A DNA stretch of 64,000 nucleotides from positions 56,075 to 120,074 of the forward strand of contig CAZLNZ010000005.1 of assembly GCA_964561145.1 (NCBI GenBank), in the 5' to 3' direction. The position numbers and the translations under genes are program-made. Positions 51,323 to 60,585 of this stretch are shown here, in pieces; position 1 is the first letter of the stretch, and each line of letters begins with the position of its first letter. Origin of the DNA: RUG14300 sp964561145. Its GTDB lineage: Bacteria; Bacillota; Clostridia; Christensenellales; CAG-1252. Under the pieces are notes generated by a model that was given only the letters and a program-made list of their open reading frames with translations, did no database searches and had not been told where the DNA came from.

Positions 51323-52180
51323 TTATTCGTCTGCGATACCTATATAAATTTTATGGCTTGGGTTCTTGTGATTAGATTCATCGGGAACCCTTTTGACGAT
51401 AATCCCATAGGGCTCCAACGCTTCGAAGAATTGTACCATTTTTTTGAGTCCGAAGATACGGAAATCGAAATCGGGCTTGCGTTTCTTTATTTGAGTATCT
51501 AGGAAAGATATCTCCAACCATTCACCACGGTCGGCAAGATTGGCTTCAAATATCTCCTTTATTATCTCAATAATGGCAAGCTTTTCCTTACGGTTTTCGT
51601 CGGAAAAACTTTCTTCGACTCTATCCTCCTCGAGCTTGGACTCTTCTTTTTTATCCTCGTGTTCATCGGAATCGTTTTTCTTAAGTTTAGTCCCTTTCTT
51701 TGTTGTTTTAGGTTTAGCTTTTTGTTTAGCTTGTTCCTTTTTCTCGTTTTTTCTTAAAACGTCAAGGTATTTAAATTCGCTACAAGCTTTAACCAGAGGA
51801 GTAGGTGTTTTTCTTTCTCCCATGCCTACGACATACATATCCGATTCACGTAGTCTAGATACCAATCTTGTAAAGTCGCTATCCGAGGTTACGATACAAA
51901 AACCGTCAACAGAACCTTGGAAAAGGATATCCATTGCATCTATAAGTATTGCCGAATCTGTAGAATTCTTTCCCGTGGTATAGTTAAACTGTTGAACAGG
52001 GTATATTGAATAATCGAGAATGATGTTCTTCCAAGGGGCTAATTCAGGTTTAGACCAATCCCCGTATATTTTTTTTATTTTGACATTGCCGAAGTTAGAG
52101 GCTTCTCTAAAGATAAGTTCGGCATATTTATATGATACGTTATCCGCATCGATTAAAACTGCAAATTTTTTCTCGTCCAT
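51323..52180 (-). CDS. NYN-domain putative ribonuclease with C-terminal OST-HTH/LOTUS-like domain
   Basis: A 285-residue protein. Residues 1 to about 140 are a NYN (LabA/PIN-like) nuclease domain: FAVLIDADNVSYKYAE, DSAILIDAMDILF and VTSDSDFTRLVSRLRE supply the acidic metal-binding residues. A Lys/Glu-rich linker (about 145-205) leads to a C-terminal OST-HTH/LOTUS-like winged helix with FRIFGLKKMVQFFEAL. This pairing is common in bacteria and eukaryotes and suggests RNA cleavage or RNA-guided regulation; the target is unknown. ATGGAG precedes the ATG. Repeat tails lie on both sides of the gene. Confidence 0.88.
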   Translation of the reverse strand: MDEKKFAVLIDADNVSYKYAELIFREASNFGNVKIKKIYGDWSKPELAPWKNIILDYSIYPVQQFNYTTGKNSTDSAILIDAMDILFQGSVDGFCIVTSDSDFTRLVSRLRESDMYVVGMGERKTPTPLVKACSEFKYLDVLRKNEKKEQAKQKAKPKTTKKGTKLKKNDSDEHEDKKEESKLEEDRVEESFSDENRKEKLAIIEIIKEIFEANLADRGEWLEISFLDTQIKKRKPDFDFRIFGLKKMVQFFEALEPYGIIVKRVPDESNHKNPSHKIYIGIADE

Positions 52181-52208
52181 AAAAACTCCATTTTTAGTAG
52201 ATAATTAT

Positions 52209-52237
52209 ATGATACCACATATTTTAGTTTTTTACAA
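52209..52237 (-). promoter_or_regulatory. Promoter of the NYN gene
   Basis: On the minus strand TTGTAA (52237 to 52232), 17-nt spacer, TATCAT (52214 to 52209), about 29 nt before the ATG. A repeat tail (CATCGGTATCTTATCCGCAT, about 52279-52298) lies further upstream. Confidence 0.7.
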
Positions 52238-52473
52238 CATACTTTTAAAAACACTCTCGAAACGAACAAATAAATACATCGGTATCTTATCCGCATTTAT
52301 ATTACATTAACTACAACAGGGCAATATACTTCGCAATCCTTGAATAAGACGGCATTGGTTAGAATAATGGTATGATAATGGGTTAATATACCTTTTTTTA
52401 AAAACTATTGAAGATAATTTCTGGAAATGATCACAATTTTTGAGCAGGCTAGTAGAAAAATGCGGACGTATTT

Positions 52474-52481
52474 GTTATAAT
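52474..52481 (+). promoter_or_regulatory. Extended -10 promoter of the GLUG-repeat protein gene
   Basis: TGTTATAAT forms an extended -10; no good -35 is seen. The start would lie near 52488, which supports ATG 52530 as the true gene start rather than an upstream one. Confidence 0.5.
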
Positions 52482-52529
52482 AAATATATTAACTGCCAAT
52501 GTAAGTACGCTTACAACCAACGGAGAAGT

Positions 52530-55274
52530 ATGGACGAGCTTAACAAACAAACGGAACAAGAAGAAATATCTGTTAATGAAGTAGAGGAAAAAACATCCTC
52601 GATTGACGATAAAAATGAACTTTCTCAAAAAATTCTTGACCTAATCAAGAAGGATGATGTCGATTTATTTGCAAAAGAACTGGAAGCCTGTCCCGAGTTA
52701 CTGGGTTACAAACTGGGGATACTTCCTCTTACCTCGGTGTGTGCTCTTTTTGGGGCAGAAAAACTTTTAGCAAAGCTTACTCCAGCGTTTGTCGGGACTA
52801 ACTCTTTTATCGACTTAGATGCACCAATAGAGGTAACCGAGCGTCTCTGTGAATGTCTATCCGGCTATGAGGAGCTTTTTCAAAACACAAGGTTTATTGA
52901 GCCTAGTGAGATACTTCTGTTGAAAAAAGAGGAGAAAGCCTTCAAGAGTTTTTTAAAGAAAGGCGGAATTAAAACAATCAGTTCGAGAAAGAGAATTGAA
53001 GTGCTATTAGACAAGTTGTACACGGGATTTGCAATAAAGGCAAACGGAGAGCGTTATTCTGTAATCCCGCCAAAAACACCTCAAAGAAAGGCTTTTTATA
53101 CTGCAAGTATTTTGGCTATAATCTTGATAGTTGTTTTGTCGATTGTACTCCCTTTGACGCTAAGAGTCAACGTTGTTTATTACAGCTTAGGCGAAGAGTA
53201 CGGAAAAGAAAACGGATTAACAGGGAAAAAGATAACAATTGAGAGTCCCGAAAGAGATGGCTATACCTTCCTTGGCTGGTTCAAGGACGAGGAATGCACC
53301 GAGGGGGTCGGCGGCAAATTGAAGGTTGGTGTCGAAAAACTCTATGCCGGCTGGAAATTGATTGAATACAAGGTTGAATTAAGATCGGATTATGACGATT
53401 TTGACGGAGAAAAACAAAAGATTATAAGCTATTCGATACTATCCGAAGAAGAGCTGCCCATATTATCAAGAGAAGGTTACCTTTTCATCGGTTGGTATAA
53501 CGACGAAGGCAAAAGGGTAACTTCTATCGAAACAAAAGAGGATATTGTACTTAATGCGAAGTATAAGGAATTATCCGAAAACGGTAGCTATAGAATAAGT
53601 GACGGTGAGGATTTCTTATATCTTTCACAGCTTAAGAATACCAATGTTGAGCTCGATTCGGATATAGTTCTTGACTCTGATTTTCTTTCCATGGGATATT
53701 TAGACGATTTAGCCGTTGAAGACTATGGCGGATTAAGCGTACTCTTTAATGGAAACGGACATAAGATAACATACGGAGATAGCGTACTTCCGTTATTCTT
53801 GGTTATAGGAGAAAAAGGAGTTGTTTCGAATTTATCTATAGAGTGTTCCACCTCTCCCGATGAGGGTTTAGGACTATCGGTTTTCGGTTTTGTTGCAAGC
53901 ATTAACAAGGGAAGCGTTGAAAATGTCACGGTAACCTTTACGGAAAGCGAGCAACTTATTCAAAATACTAGCGGATCGATGATGGGTATTGGCGGAGTTG
54001 TAGGAAACAATCTCGGAGTGGTCAAGGATTGTAAAGCCTACGGAAGCATACAAGTAATGGCAAGCGGAAGCCTAGTTGCCGGCGGCATTGTAGGCGTTAA
54101 CGGTAACGAGCTTTCAACGGACAATATGATAGAGAATTGCACAAACGAGCTCATGATAAAAAGCTCTGTCAGCTTTGGCGGAGTATGCGGCTTAAGCTTT
54201 GGTGTAATAAAGGATTCTCGAAACAATGGTGAGTTATTGGTAAGCCGTGGCGGTACGTCTAAAAACACATGTTTCCTAGGGGGAATTGCAGCAGATTCTA
54301 GAGGAGAGATAACGAACTGTATTAACAACGGAGAAATTAAAGGTGAAGCCAATCAAATAGGCTTATGCTTAGGTGGAATTGTCGGCTTAAGTACAGGAAA
54401 AGTTATAGGCTGTACCAATCTAAAGGATGTAACGATAAGTCGATGTGACTACATTTTCTACTTGGGTGGAATAGCCGGAAATATCTATTCCGAAGCAAGC
54501 GAAGCTCAGATTAAGCTATCTAGAAACGAAGGAAAGCTTGATTCCAATGGGTCCTCTGCCGGTTGGGTTGGCGGAATTGCAGGAAGTGCTAACGGAACCT
54601 TGGGTGATGATAATGAAATATACGCTGTTGTAGAAAAATGCGTGAATACCGGGGAAATCGTTGATGGCTGGTCAACAGGCGGATTGATAGGAAGTGCCTA
54701 TCTTGGAAAGATTAGCTATTCTAGAAATGAAGGTAAAGTTAATGCAGAATGTGTGAAATATGATTCCGTGTGTTTTGCCGGTGGTCTTGTTGCAGATACC
54801 GAGAAGTGCGAAATAAGTTATTGTATAAATATCGGAGACATTTCCTGTTCACTTAAGCGTAATGAGAATGTGAGTCTTACAAAGTACTCGTATGCAGGAG
54901 GATTGGTAGCAGATTTACTTAATACAAAGGTTGTTAACTGTATTAATTCGGGATCGATTTCCTTTTCTTCCGATTCTTCCGAGGAACTTACACGTGGCGG
55001 AGAGTTTTTTGCAATGGCAGACAGTATAAACAACTCTGCAAACATTGAAAGTGTTTTAGGGCTAAGCTCCTATGGTTTGTCCTGGTACGCATACTCGAGC
55101 GAGGTTGACGTAAACAACGATTATGTAGCGGTTGATGAAAATAAGGAATTAATTTTATCGAAAAGTAATGAGGGCGAGCTATATGATAATATAGCCGACC
55201 TATACAACGCCGTAATAGGGATAGAATCCTTTATCGGTGGTGAAGACTATCCCTTGTTTGATTGGGAAGAGTAA
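52530..55274 (+). CDS. Membrane-anchored surface protein with InlB-type and GLUG-like repeats
   Basis: A 914-residue type II-like membrane protein. The first 185 residues are cytoplasmic and acidic with helical character. One membrane helix (about 190-213, ASILAIILIVVLSIVLPLTL) follows. Outside are two InlB/Flg_new repeats (DGYTFLGWFKDEEC, GYLFIGWYNDEGK) and then a long array of GLUG-like beta-helix turns with the pattern GGIVG-N-G-I-NC-N-G, e.g. GGIAADSRGEITNCINNGEI. Such arrays occur in adhesins. The N-terminal cytoplasmic domain is unusual and may link surface contact to an inner partner. GGAGAAG precedes the ATG. Confidence 0.8.
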   Translation: MDELNKQTEQEEISVNEVEEKTSSIDDKNELSQKILDLIKKDDVDLFAKELEACPELLGYKLGILPLTSVCALFGAEKLLAKLTPAFVGTNSFIDLDAPIEVTERLCECLSGYEELFQNTRFIEPSEILLLKKEEKAFKSFLKKGGIKTISSRKRIEVLLDKLYTGFAIKANGERYSVIPPKTPQRKAFYTASILAIILIVVLSIVLPLTLRVNVVYYSLGEEYGKENGLTGKKITIESPERDGYTFLGWFKDEECTEGVGGKLKVGVEKLYAGWKLIEYKVELRSDYDDFDGEKQKIISYSILSEEELPILSREGYLFIGWYNDEGKRVTSIETKEDIVLNAKYKELSENGSYRISDGEDFLYLSQLKNTNVELDSDIVLDSDFLSMGYLDDLAVEDYGGLSVLFNGNGHKITYGDSVLPLFLVIGEKGVVSNLSIECSTSPDEGLGLSVFGFVASINKGSVENVTVTFTESEQLIQNTSGSMMGIGGVVGNNLGVVKDCKAYGSIQVMASGSLVAGGIVGVNGNELSTDNMIENCTNELMIKSSVSFGGVCGLSFGVIKDSRNNGELLVSRGGTSKNTCFLGGIAADSRGEITNCINNGEIKGEANQIGLCLGGIVGLSTGKVIGCTNLKDVTISRCDYIFYLGGIAGNIYSEASEAQIKLSRNEGKLDSNGSSAGWVGGIAGSANGTLGDDNEIYAVVEKCVNTGEIVDGWSTGGLIGSAYLGKISYSRNEGKVNAECVKYDSVCFAGGLVADTEKCEISYCINIGDISCSLKRNENVSLTKYSYAGGLVADLLNTKVVNCINSGSISFSSDSSEELTRGGEFFAMADSINNSANIESVLGLSSYGLSWYAYSSEVDVNNDYVAVDENKELILSKSNEGELYDNIADLYNAVIGIESFIGGEDYPLFDWEE

Positions 55275-55294
55275 TAATATTGGAGGTTTAATAT

Positions 55295-56224
55295 ATGAGT
55301 TCATTTGAAGATTTAAGGATTGTCGATAATTTCTATCAGACTTCTTCTTTTTTTCCTATGCCTACAGTGTTGATTAGCACCTTAGCCGAGGACGGAAGCA
55401 CCTCGATCGGTGCCTACAGCTTGTGTTTCCCCTACTATATCGCAGGGAAAAGCTATTATGCAATGCTATTAGAGTGCAGAAACAGTTCGAACACGGCACA
55501 GAATTTATTAAGAACAGGAAAATGTGCTTTAAACTTTTTAGAAGATGACGAAAAGGATTTCAAAGAAACCGTAAGATTAGGATATCCCGGTGAAACCTCT
55601 AAGGAAAAGATGGCAAAGTGTCCTTTTGTATTGGAGAAGGGGCAAGCTAGCGAAGAGGAAGGTGCAAGACCCATGGTTATACAAAAGGCTTTTCAAGTCT
55701 TTGAATGCACTTGGGACGATAGTCTTGAAAACGCGTACGAGGATAGAGAAAGAATTGGCATTCTAGACGGAGTAGAGCCCCCTTATCGTAGTTTTAACGG
55801 AATAACCAGTAAGTTCGGGTGCCATTTTATTTTAAAGGTTGACAAGATTCTTATGAAAAAGAAGTTTAGAGATACTATAATAAACGGCGTAAAGGCAAGC
55901 GGATTCCCAAAGGTTCCCGTCGATTACGGTTATCGTGACAGCACAAACTTCTGGTATAGCAAGTTCAAAAAGCCTATTGCCGCAAAGATACCTGCAGGAA
56001 AAGAGGCTGATATTCAATCGGTAATGTATGCTGCAAACAGGGCGGACGATGTGGTAAAGTTCAGCGAGGATGCATGTCAAACACTTGTAAAAGTTCCTAG
56101 AGTGTTCTTAAAACTCGTGTTGCAAGGCTGTGTTGACTGGGCAAAGGAAAACGGTGTAACCCTGATTACCGCCACCGAAATGAAGATAATTAACGATAAA
56201 CGAGCTAAGGAAAAGAAAAGATAA
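55295..56224 (+). CDS. Flavin reductase-like FMN protein with C-terminal PCP_red-like domain
   Basis: A 309-residue protein. The N-terminal 200 residues are a flavin-reductase-like split barrel (FFPMPTVLISTLAEDGSTSIG, LECRNSSNTAQNLLRTGKCALNF). The C-terminal 50 residues, FSEDACQTLVKVPRVFLKLV then WAKENGVTLITATEM, resemble the small PCP_red domain found at the end of light-independent protochlorophyllide reductase subunits and in some iron-sulfur enzymes. No chlorophyll genes are present. The function is uncertain, probably a redox reaction with FMN. TGGAGG precedes the ATG. Confidence 0.78.
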   Translation: MSSFEDLRIVDNFYQTSSFFPMPTVLISTLAEDGSTSIGAYSLCFPYYIAGKSYYAMLLECRNSSNTAQNLLRTGKCALNFLEDDEKDFKETVRLGYPGETSKEKMAKCPFVLEKGQASEEEGARPMVIQKAFQVFECTWDDSLENAYEDRERIGILDGVEPPYRSFNGITSKFGCHFILKVDKILMKKKFRDTIINGVKASGFPKVPVDYGYRDSTNFWYSKFKKPIAAKIPAGKEADIQSVMYAANRADDVVKFSEDACQTLVKVPRVFLKLVLQGCVDWAKENGVTLITATEMKIINDKRAKEKKR

Positions 56225-56235
56225 ACAAAAAAGGC

Positions 56236-56264
56236 TTGCGTAACTTCTTTTACGGGGTTATAAT
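56236..56264 (+). promoter_or_regulatory. Promoter of the iorA-iorB-paaK operon
   Basis: TTGCGT (56236-56241), 17-nt spacer, TATAAT (56259-56264). Confidence 0.75.
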
Positions 56265-56295
56265 AGCCTGAAAAGATAAAAAGGAACAAAATTCG

Positions 56296-57999
56296 ATGAA
56301 AGAACTAATGCTTACAAATCAAGCTATAGCGCGAGGTGCCTTCGAGGCGGGTGTTAAGGTTATTTCCTCCTACCCTGGGACGCCAAGTACGGAAATTACG
56401 GAGTACTCGGCTACCTATTCCGAAATGCATGTAGAATGGGCACCCAATGAAAAGGTTGCGCTAGAGGTCAGCTTAGGAGCGGCAATCGCAGGAGTTAGAG
56501 CAATGGCATGCATGAAGCATGTCGGTTTAAATGTAGCCGCAGATCCTTTGTTTACCGCCTCCTATACCGGTATAAATGCGGGACTGGTAATTGTAGTTGC
56601 CGATGATCCCGGTATGGCATCTAGCCAAAACGAGCAAGATAGCCGTTTTTATGCACGTAGCACGCATATTCCTATGTTGGAGCCGTCTAACGCAGAGGAG
56701 GCAAAGGATTTTGTCAAGCTTGCTTTTGAGTTAAGCGAGAATTATGATACTCCGGTATTGTTACGTACAACGACAGGGATTTCTCATTCAAGAAGTTATG
56801 TTGAGTTAAGGAACAGAGAAGAACTCCCCTTAAAACCTTATGAGAAGGATATAAGAAAGTATACAATGATGCCTGCTTGTGCAAGAGGAAGACATGTTGT
56901 AGTCGACAATAGGGAGAGAACCTTAAAGGATTATTGCAATGAGTTATCCTGTAACAAAGAGGTTATCAAGGGTAATGATTTAGGTGTAATATGTTCCGGT
57001 GTTGTTTACGAGCATGTTTTGGATGCCTTACCTAATGCCTCGGTATTTAAGCTCGGAATGGTATATCCTCTTCCTGTTGAAGCAATACGAGCCTTCTCTC
57101 GGAAGGTTAAAAGGCTTGTTGTCATCGAAGAGCTCGAGCCCTTTTTCGAGGATACATTAAAAGCGGCAGGAATAGTTTGTGAAGGCAAAAACATATTCTC
57201 AAACCTCGGGGATATAACGGTTGCTACAATTAAAAACAAACTTCTTGGAGAGGAAATTCCGAAGGCGGAGGAAGTGCCTGCCCGTCCCCCAATAATGTGT
57301 GCGGGCTGTCCTCATAGAGGGGTCTTTTATGTACTGAACAAGCTTAAGCTTGTGGTTAATGCGGATATTGGCTGTTATACCTTGGGTGCGCAAGCACCGC
57401 TATCCTCTGTGGATACCGTAATTTGTATGGGTGCTAGCATTGGTATGGCACATGGCTTTAAAAAGGCGGATGCTGACTATAATAATGTTGCCGTAATCGG
57501 TGACAGTACCTTTATTCATAGCGGAATAACAGGGCTTATAAATGCGGTATACAATCGGAGCGACATAACCGTGATAATACTTGACAATTCAACAACGGGA
57601 ATGACGGGACATCAAGACCACCCTGCGACAGGCAAGAATGCGAAGGGAGAGGTTAGTCCTAAGCTGGATATCAAGAAGCTTGTCGAGGCAATCGGCGTAG
57701 ATTCCGTTGAGGTCGTGGACTCATACGACTTAAAGGAACTAGAGGCACTTGTTAAGAAGGGTATTTCGTCAAAGGGTGTTTCCGTTATCATTGCAAAAAG
57801 AGAGTGCGAGCTTTTGAAAAAGGGTGAAAAGCCGAAAGTTGAAATTCATGACTGTCACGGCTGTAAGAAGTGTCTAAAACTAGGATGTCCTGCGATAGTT
57901 AATGACGGAAGGTATGCTAGAATCGATTCCTCCTTATGTGTAGGATGTGGTTTATGCGAAGAAGTATGTCCCTTCGGCTGTATAGAAAAGGAGGGTTGA
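56296..57999 (+). CDS. iorA: Indolepyruvate:ferredoxin oxidoreductase, alpha subunit
   Basis: Oxidises arylpyruvates (indole-, phenyl- and hydroxyphenylpyruvate) to arylacetyl-CoA, reducing ferredoxin. The 567-residue chain has the pyruvate-oxidoreductase N-terminal domain (GAFEAGVKVISSYPGTPSTE), the thiamine-diphosphate domain (IGDSTFIHSGITGLINAVYN, TTGMTGHQDHP) and a C-terminal 2x[4Fe-4S] ferredoxin (CHGCKKCLKLGCP, CVGCGLCEEVCP). The reaction is reversible, so it could also make aromatic amino-acid precursors from arylacetates. It starts an operon with iorB 1 nt later. Confidence 0.95.
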   Translation: MKELMLTNQAIARGAFEAGVKVISSYPGTPSTEITEYSATYSEMHVEWAPNEKVALEVSLGAAIAGVRAMACMKHVGLNVAADPLFTASYTGINAGLVIVVADDPGMASSQNEQDSRFYARSTHIPMLEPSNAEEAKDFVKLAFELSENYDTPVLLRTTTGISHSRSYVELRNREELPLKPYEKDIRKYTMMPACARGRHVVVDNRERTLKDYCNELSCNKEVIKGNDLGVICSGVVYEHVLDALPNASVFKLGMVYPLPVEAIRAFSRKVKRLVVIEELEPFFEDTLKAAGIVCEGKNIFSNLGDITVATIKNKLLGEEIPKAEEVPARPPIMCAGCPHRGVFYVLNKLKLVVNADIGCYTLGAQAPLSSVDTVICMGASIGMAHGFKKADADYNNVAVIGDSTFIHSGITGLINAVYNRSDITVIILDNSTTGMTGHQDHPATGKNAKGEVSPKLDIKKLVEAIGVDSVEVVDSYDLKELEALVKKGISSKGVSVIIAKRECELLKKGEKPKVEIHDCHGCKKCLKLGCPAIVNDGRYARIDSSLCVGCGLCEEVCPFGCIEKEG

Positions 58000-58000
58000 T

Positions 58001-58573
58001 ATGAACATACTTATTGTTGGAGTCGGCGGACAAGGAACCCTTTTGACAAGTAAGGTATTAGGCGAGTATGCACGCATTGAAGGGTTAGACGTAAAGCTTT
58101 CAGAGGTACATGGAATGTCCCAGAGAGGCGGAAGTGTTGTAACTCATGTAAGAATGGGTAAAGAGGTACATTCACCGATTATATGGGAGGGCGGTGCTGA
58201 TGTAGTGCTAGCCTTTGAGGAACTTGAAGGGCTAAGATATTCCCACTATCTAACCAAAGAGGGCACATTGCTCATAAACGATATGAAGATATATCCCATG
58301 CCGGTTATAATGGGAAATGTTGAATATCCGAAAGATATAAAGGAAAAATTGTTATCGTTGGGAATAAACGCACATTTTATAAAAGCATATGAACTAAGTC
58401 TTCAAGCAGGAAGTGGCAAATGTGTAAATATAGTTATGCTGGGAGCATTGGTTGCGGTTTTAGGACTTGATAAAGAGGCAATGGAATGTGCTGTTGCAAA
58501 GTGTGTCCCCGAGAAATATAAGGAAATGAACTTGAAGGCATTGGAATTAGGATATTCCATGTCTTGTAAATAA
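58001..58573 (+). CDS. iorB: Indolepyruvate:ferredoxin oxidoreductase, beta subunit
   Basis: The 190-residue gamma-domain partner of IorA, which contributes to CoA binding. Opening IVGVGGQGTLLTSKVLGEYA and VKLSEVHGMSQRGGSVVTHVR are diagnostic. Length is normal. The spacing of 1 nt to iorA indicates a stoichiometric pair. The paaK-type gene starts 23 nt downstream. Confidence 0.95.
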   Translation: MNILIVGVGGQGTLLTSKVLGEYARIEGLDVKLSEVHGMSQRGGSVVTHVRMGKEVHSPIIWEGGADVVLAFEELEGLRYSHYLTKEGTLLINDMKIYPMPVIMGNVEYPKDIKEKLLSLGINAHFIKAYELSLQAGSGKCVNIVMLGALVAVLGLDKEAMECAVAKCVPEKYKEMNLKALELGYSMSCK

Positions 58574-58596
58574 TACAAAAAGTATAAGAGAACAAT

Positions 58597-59904
58597 ATGA
58601 CAAACTACTACGACAAGAAAGCGGAAACAATGTCCGCATCTGAAAAAGAAAATCTGCAAAGTGAAAGACTGATCAAAACGGTAAAGCTGGCATATGACAA
58701 GGTTCCCGTATATAGGGAAAAGATGAAAAAGGTTGGATTGACCCCTGCCGACATTAAAAGTATAAGGGATATATCTAAGCTTCCCTATACGGTAAAACAA
58801 GATCTTAGGGACTCATATCCCTTTGGTATGTTTGCAGCAGACAGAAAGGATATAGTAAGGGTACATGCCTCCAGTGCGACAACGGGAAAGCTTACAGTTG
58901 TTGGATATACGCAACATGACTTGGATGTATGGAGCGAGGTGGTAGCGCGTGCGATCGTGGCGGCAGGCGGAAGCAGAGAGTCTATTGTTCACGTAGCCTT
59001 CGGTTATGGTTTATTTACCGGTGGATTGGGCTTACACTATGGTGCGGAGCTACTAGGTGCAAATGTTGTTCCCGCATCCGGCGGAAACACAAAAAGACAG
59101 TTAATGCTAATGAAAGATTTCGGTACCGATATTTTATGTTGTACACCGTCATATGCGGTATATCTAGCAGAGGAAATGTCAAAATACGGCTATTCTCCCG
59201 AGGATTTCAACTTAAAGGCAGGAATTTTCGGGGCAGAAGCTTGGAGCGAGGAAATGCGTAAGACCATTGAGAGCAAGCTCAAGATAAAAGCGTACGATAT
59301 TTATGGCTTATCTGAAATAACCGGTCCGGGTGTCGCAAGCGAATGCGAATATCAAGAGGGAATGCACGTTCAAGATGACTATTTCTTCCCCGAGGTTGTA
59401 GATAAGGATACTTTAGAGCCGATTGCCTACGGAGAAGAGGGTGAATTGGTTTTCACAACCTTGGATAAAGAGGGAATGCCTCTTATCCGTTATAGAACAA
59501 GGGATTTAGCTTCATTAAATAACACTCCTTGCAAGTGCGGTAGAACGTCTGTTAGACTTAACAAGATAACGGGAAGAACAGATGATATGTTGATTATTAG
59601 AGGAGTAAACGTATTCCCTTCACAAATCGAAAGCGTATTATTAAACAGAGCAGGAGTAGAACCTCACTATCATATCAATGTTGATAGAGTAAACAACCTT
59701 GATACGCTAGAGATTCAAGTTGAAATGAGTGAGGAACTAATGAGTGACGAGGCTAAGGTTGTTGAGAATTTACGTTCAAAGCTTGCCGAGGATATGGCAT
59801 CTGCAATAGGAATTTCTGCAAAGCTTACTTTGGTATCCCCACATTCTTTGGCGAGAAGTGAGGGCAAGTCAAACCGCATAACCGATTTTAGAAAGCTGAA
59901 ATAG
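58597..59904 (+). CDS. paaK: Phenylacetate-CoA ligase
   Basis: A 435-residue adenylate-forming enzyme that interconverts arylacetate and arylacetyl-CoA. The P-loop is SSATTGKLTVVGYT, then YGLSEITGPGVASEC, the MPLIRYRTRDLASL block and the C-terminal GRTDDMLIIRGVNVFPSQIE. Beside iorAB it can recover ATP from arylacetyl-CoA during aromatic amino-acid fermentation, or activate arylacetate for reductive synthesis. The ribosome site is weak (AAGAGA), so expression may depend on iorB translation. Confidence 0.94.
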   Translation: MTNYYDKKAETMSASEKENLQSERLIKTVKLAYDKVPVYREKMKKVGLTPADIKSIRDISKLPYTVKQDLRDSYPFGMFAADRKDIVRVHASSATTGKLTVVGYTQHDLDVWSEVVARAIVAAGGSRESIVHVAFGYGLFTGGLGLHYGAELLGANVVPASGGNTKRQLMLMKDFGTDILCCTPSYAVYLAEEMSKYGYSPEDFNLKAGIFGAEAWSEEMRKTIESKLKIKAYDIYGLSEITGPGVASECEYQEGMHVQDDYFFPEVVDKDTLEPIAYGEEGELVFTTLDKEGMPLIRYRTRDLASLNNTPCKCGRTSVRLNKITGRTDDMLIIRGVNVFPSQIESVLLNRAGVEPHYHINVDRVNNLDTLEIQVEMSEELMSDEAKVVENLRSKLAEDMASAIGISAKLTLVSPHSLARSEGKSNRITDFRKLK

Positions 59905-60005
59905 TATCGATTATATTAATACTTATGACAGAATTATACATAGAAAAAAATGCAAGACAACTTGCAATGTTAACCAAATAGATACCACTCAATCATCTGA
60001 AATGT

Positions 60006-60029
60006 TATATTGAGCGAAAAGCGAGAAAA
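60006..60029 (+). repeat. Modular intergenic repeat (degenerate head only)
   Basis: TGTTATATTGAGCGAAAAGC, a head with two changes, 83 nt before the complete copy at 60089. Confidence 0.65.
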
Positions 60030-60088
60030 CTGTATAAATAACTATAGACTTTAAACTCTGACGCAATATTAGAAGCATACAATATAAA

Positions 60089-60170
60089 TGTCATACTGAG
60101 CGGAAGAAATTGGCATCAATTTCTGCAGTCGAACCCCGTAGGGGCGATGCTTAGCATCGGTATCTCATCC
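60089..60170 (+). repeat. Modular intergenic repeat, complete copy
   Basis: Head TGTCATACTGAGCG, stem GAAATTGGCATCAATTTC, stem CCCCGTAGGGG, stem GATGCTTAGCATC, tail GGTATCTCATCC. The gene-free stretch 59905-60585 holds this family plus the other element at 60243. Confidence 0.88.
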
Positions 60171-60242
60171 ATATTAAAGGAAATGTAATGGCATGAATAA
60201 TAGCAGGCATAATATATGTAGCTATTGTAGTAACAAAATCAT

Positions 60243-60282
60243 ACATTGTAGGGCGGGCGGATCGTCTCTCGCCGCATCCTTA
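60243..60282 (+). repeat. Second repeat family: TACATTGTAGGGCGGGCGG element
   Basis: TACATTGTAGGGCGGGCGG followed by a small GGCG/CGCC hairpin and GCATCCTT. A near-identical element lies at 63539-63578. Confidence 0.7.
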
Positions 60283-60355
60283 AAAAATGACAGACATAAA
60301 AGTCAACAACTGCTACAAAAAAACGTAAAAAGAATCGCAAGAGAATATATATAAA

Positions 60356-60437
60356 TGTCATACTGAGCGAAAGAAATTGGTATCAATTTCTGCAGTCGAA
60401 CCCCGTAGGGGCGATGCTTAGCATCGGTATCTCATCC
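60356..60437 (+). repeat. Modular intergenic repeat, complete copy
   Basis: Same modules as the copy at 60089, with the first stem changed to GAAATTGGTATCAATTTC. The 140 nt between this copy and the ACT gene's ribosome site hold no feature I can name. Confidence 0.88.
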
Positions 60438-60585
60438 TTATGACTTGCTCTAGCGATGTAAAGAGATTCGTCACGGAGAGAAGCGTAGAGGCTGTGGGAT
60501 TATTGCCGTGTAAAGCATGGCATACCAAGCGTGCTATAACCGCACGCAGTTAAAAAAAGAATGATAAGAATTATAGGAGGTTATT

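Noticed and set aside
51540..51983. 147-residue plus-strand frame opposite the NYN gene
   Set aside because: Ser/Leu-rich translation caused by the Lys/Glu-rich linker on the other strand; no ribosome site.
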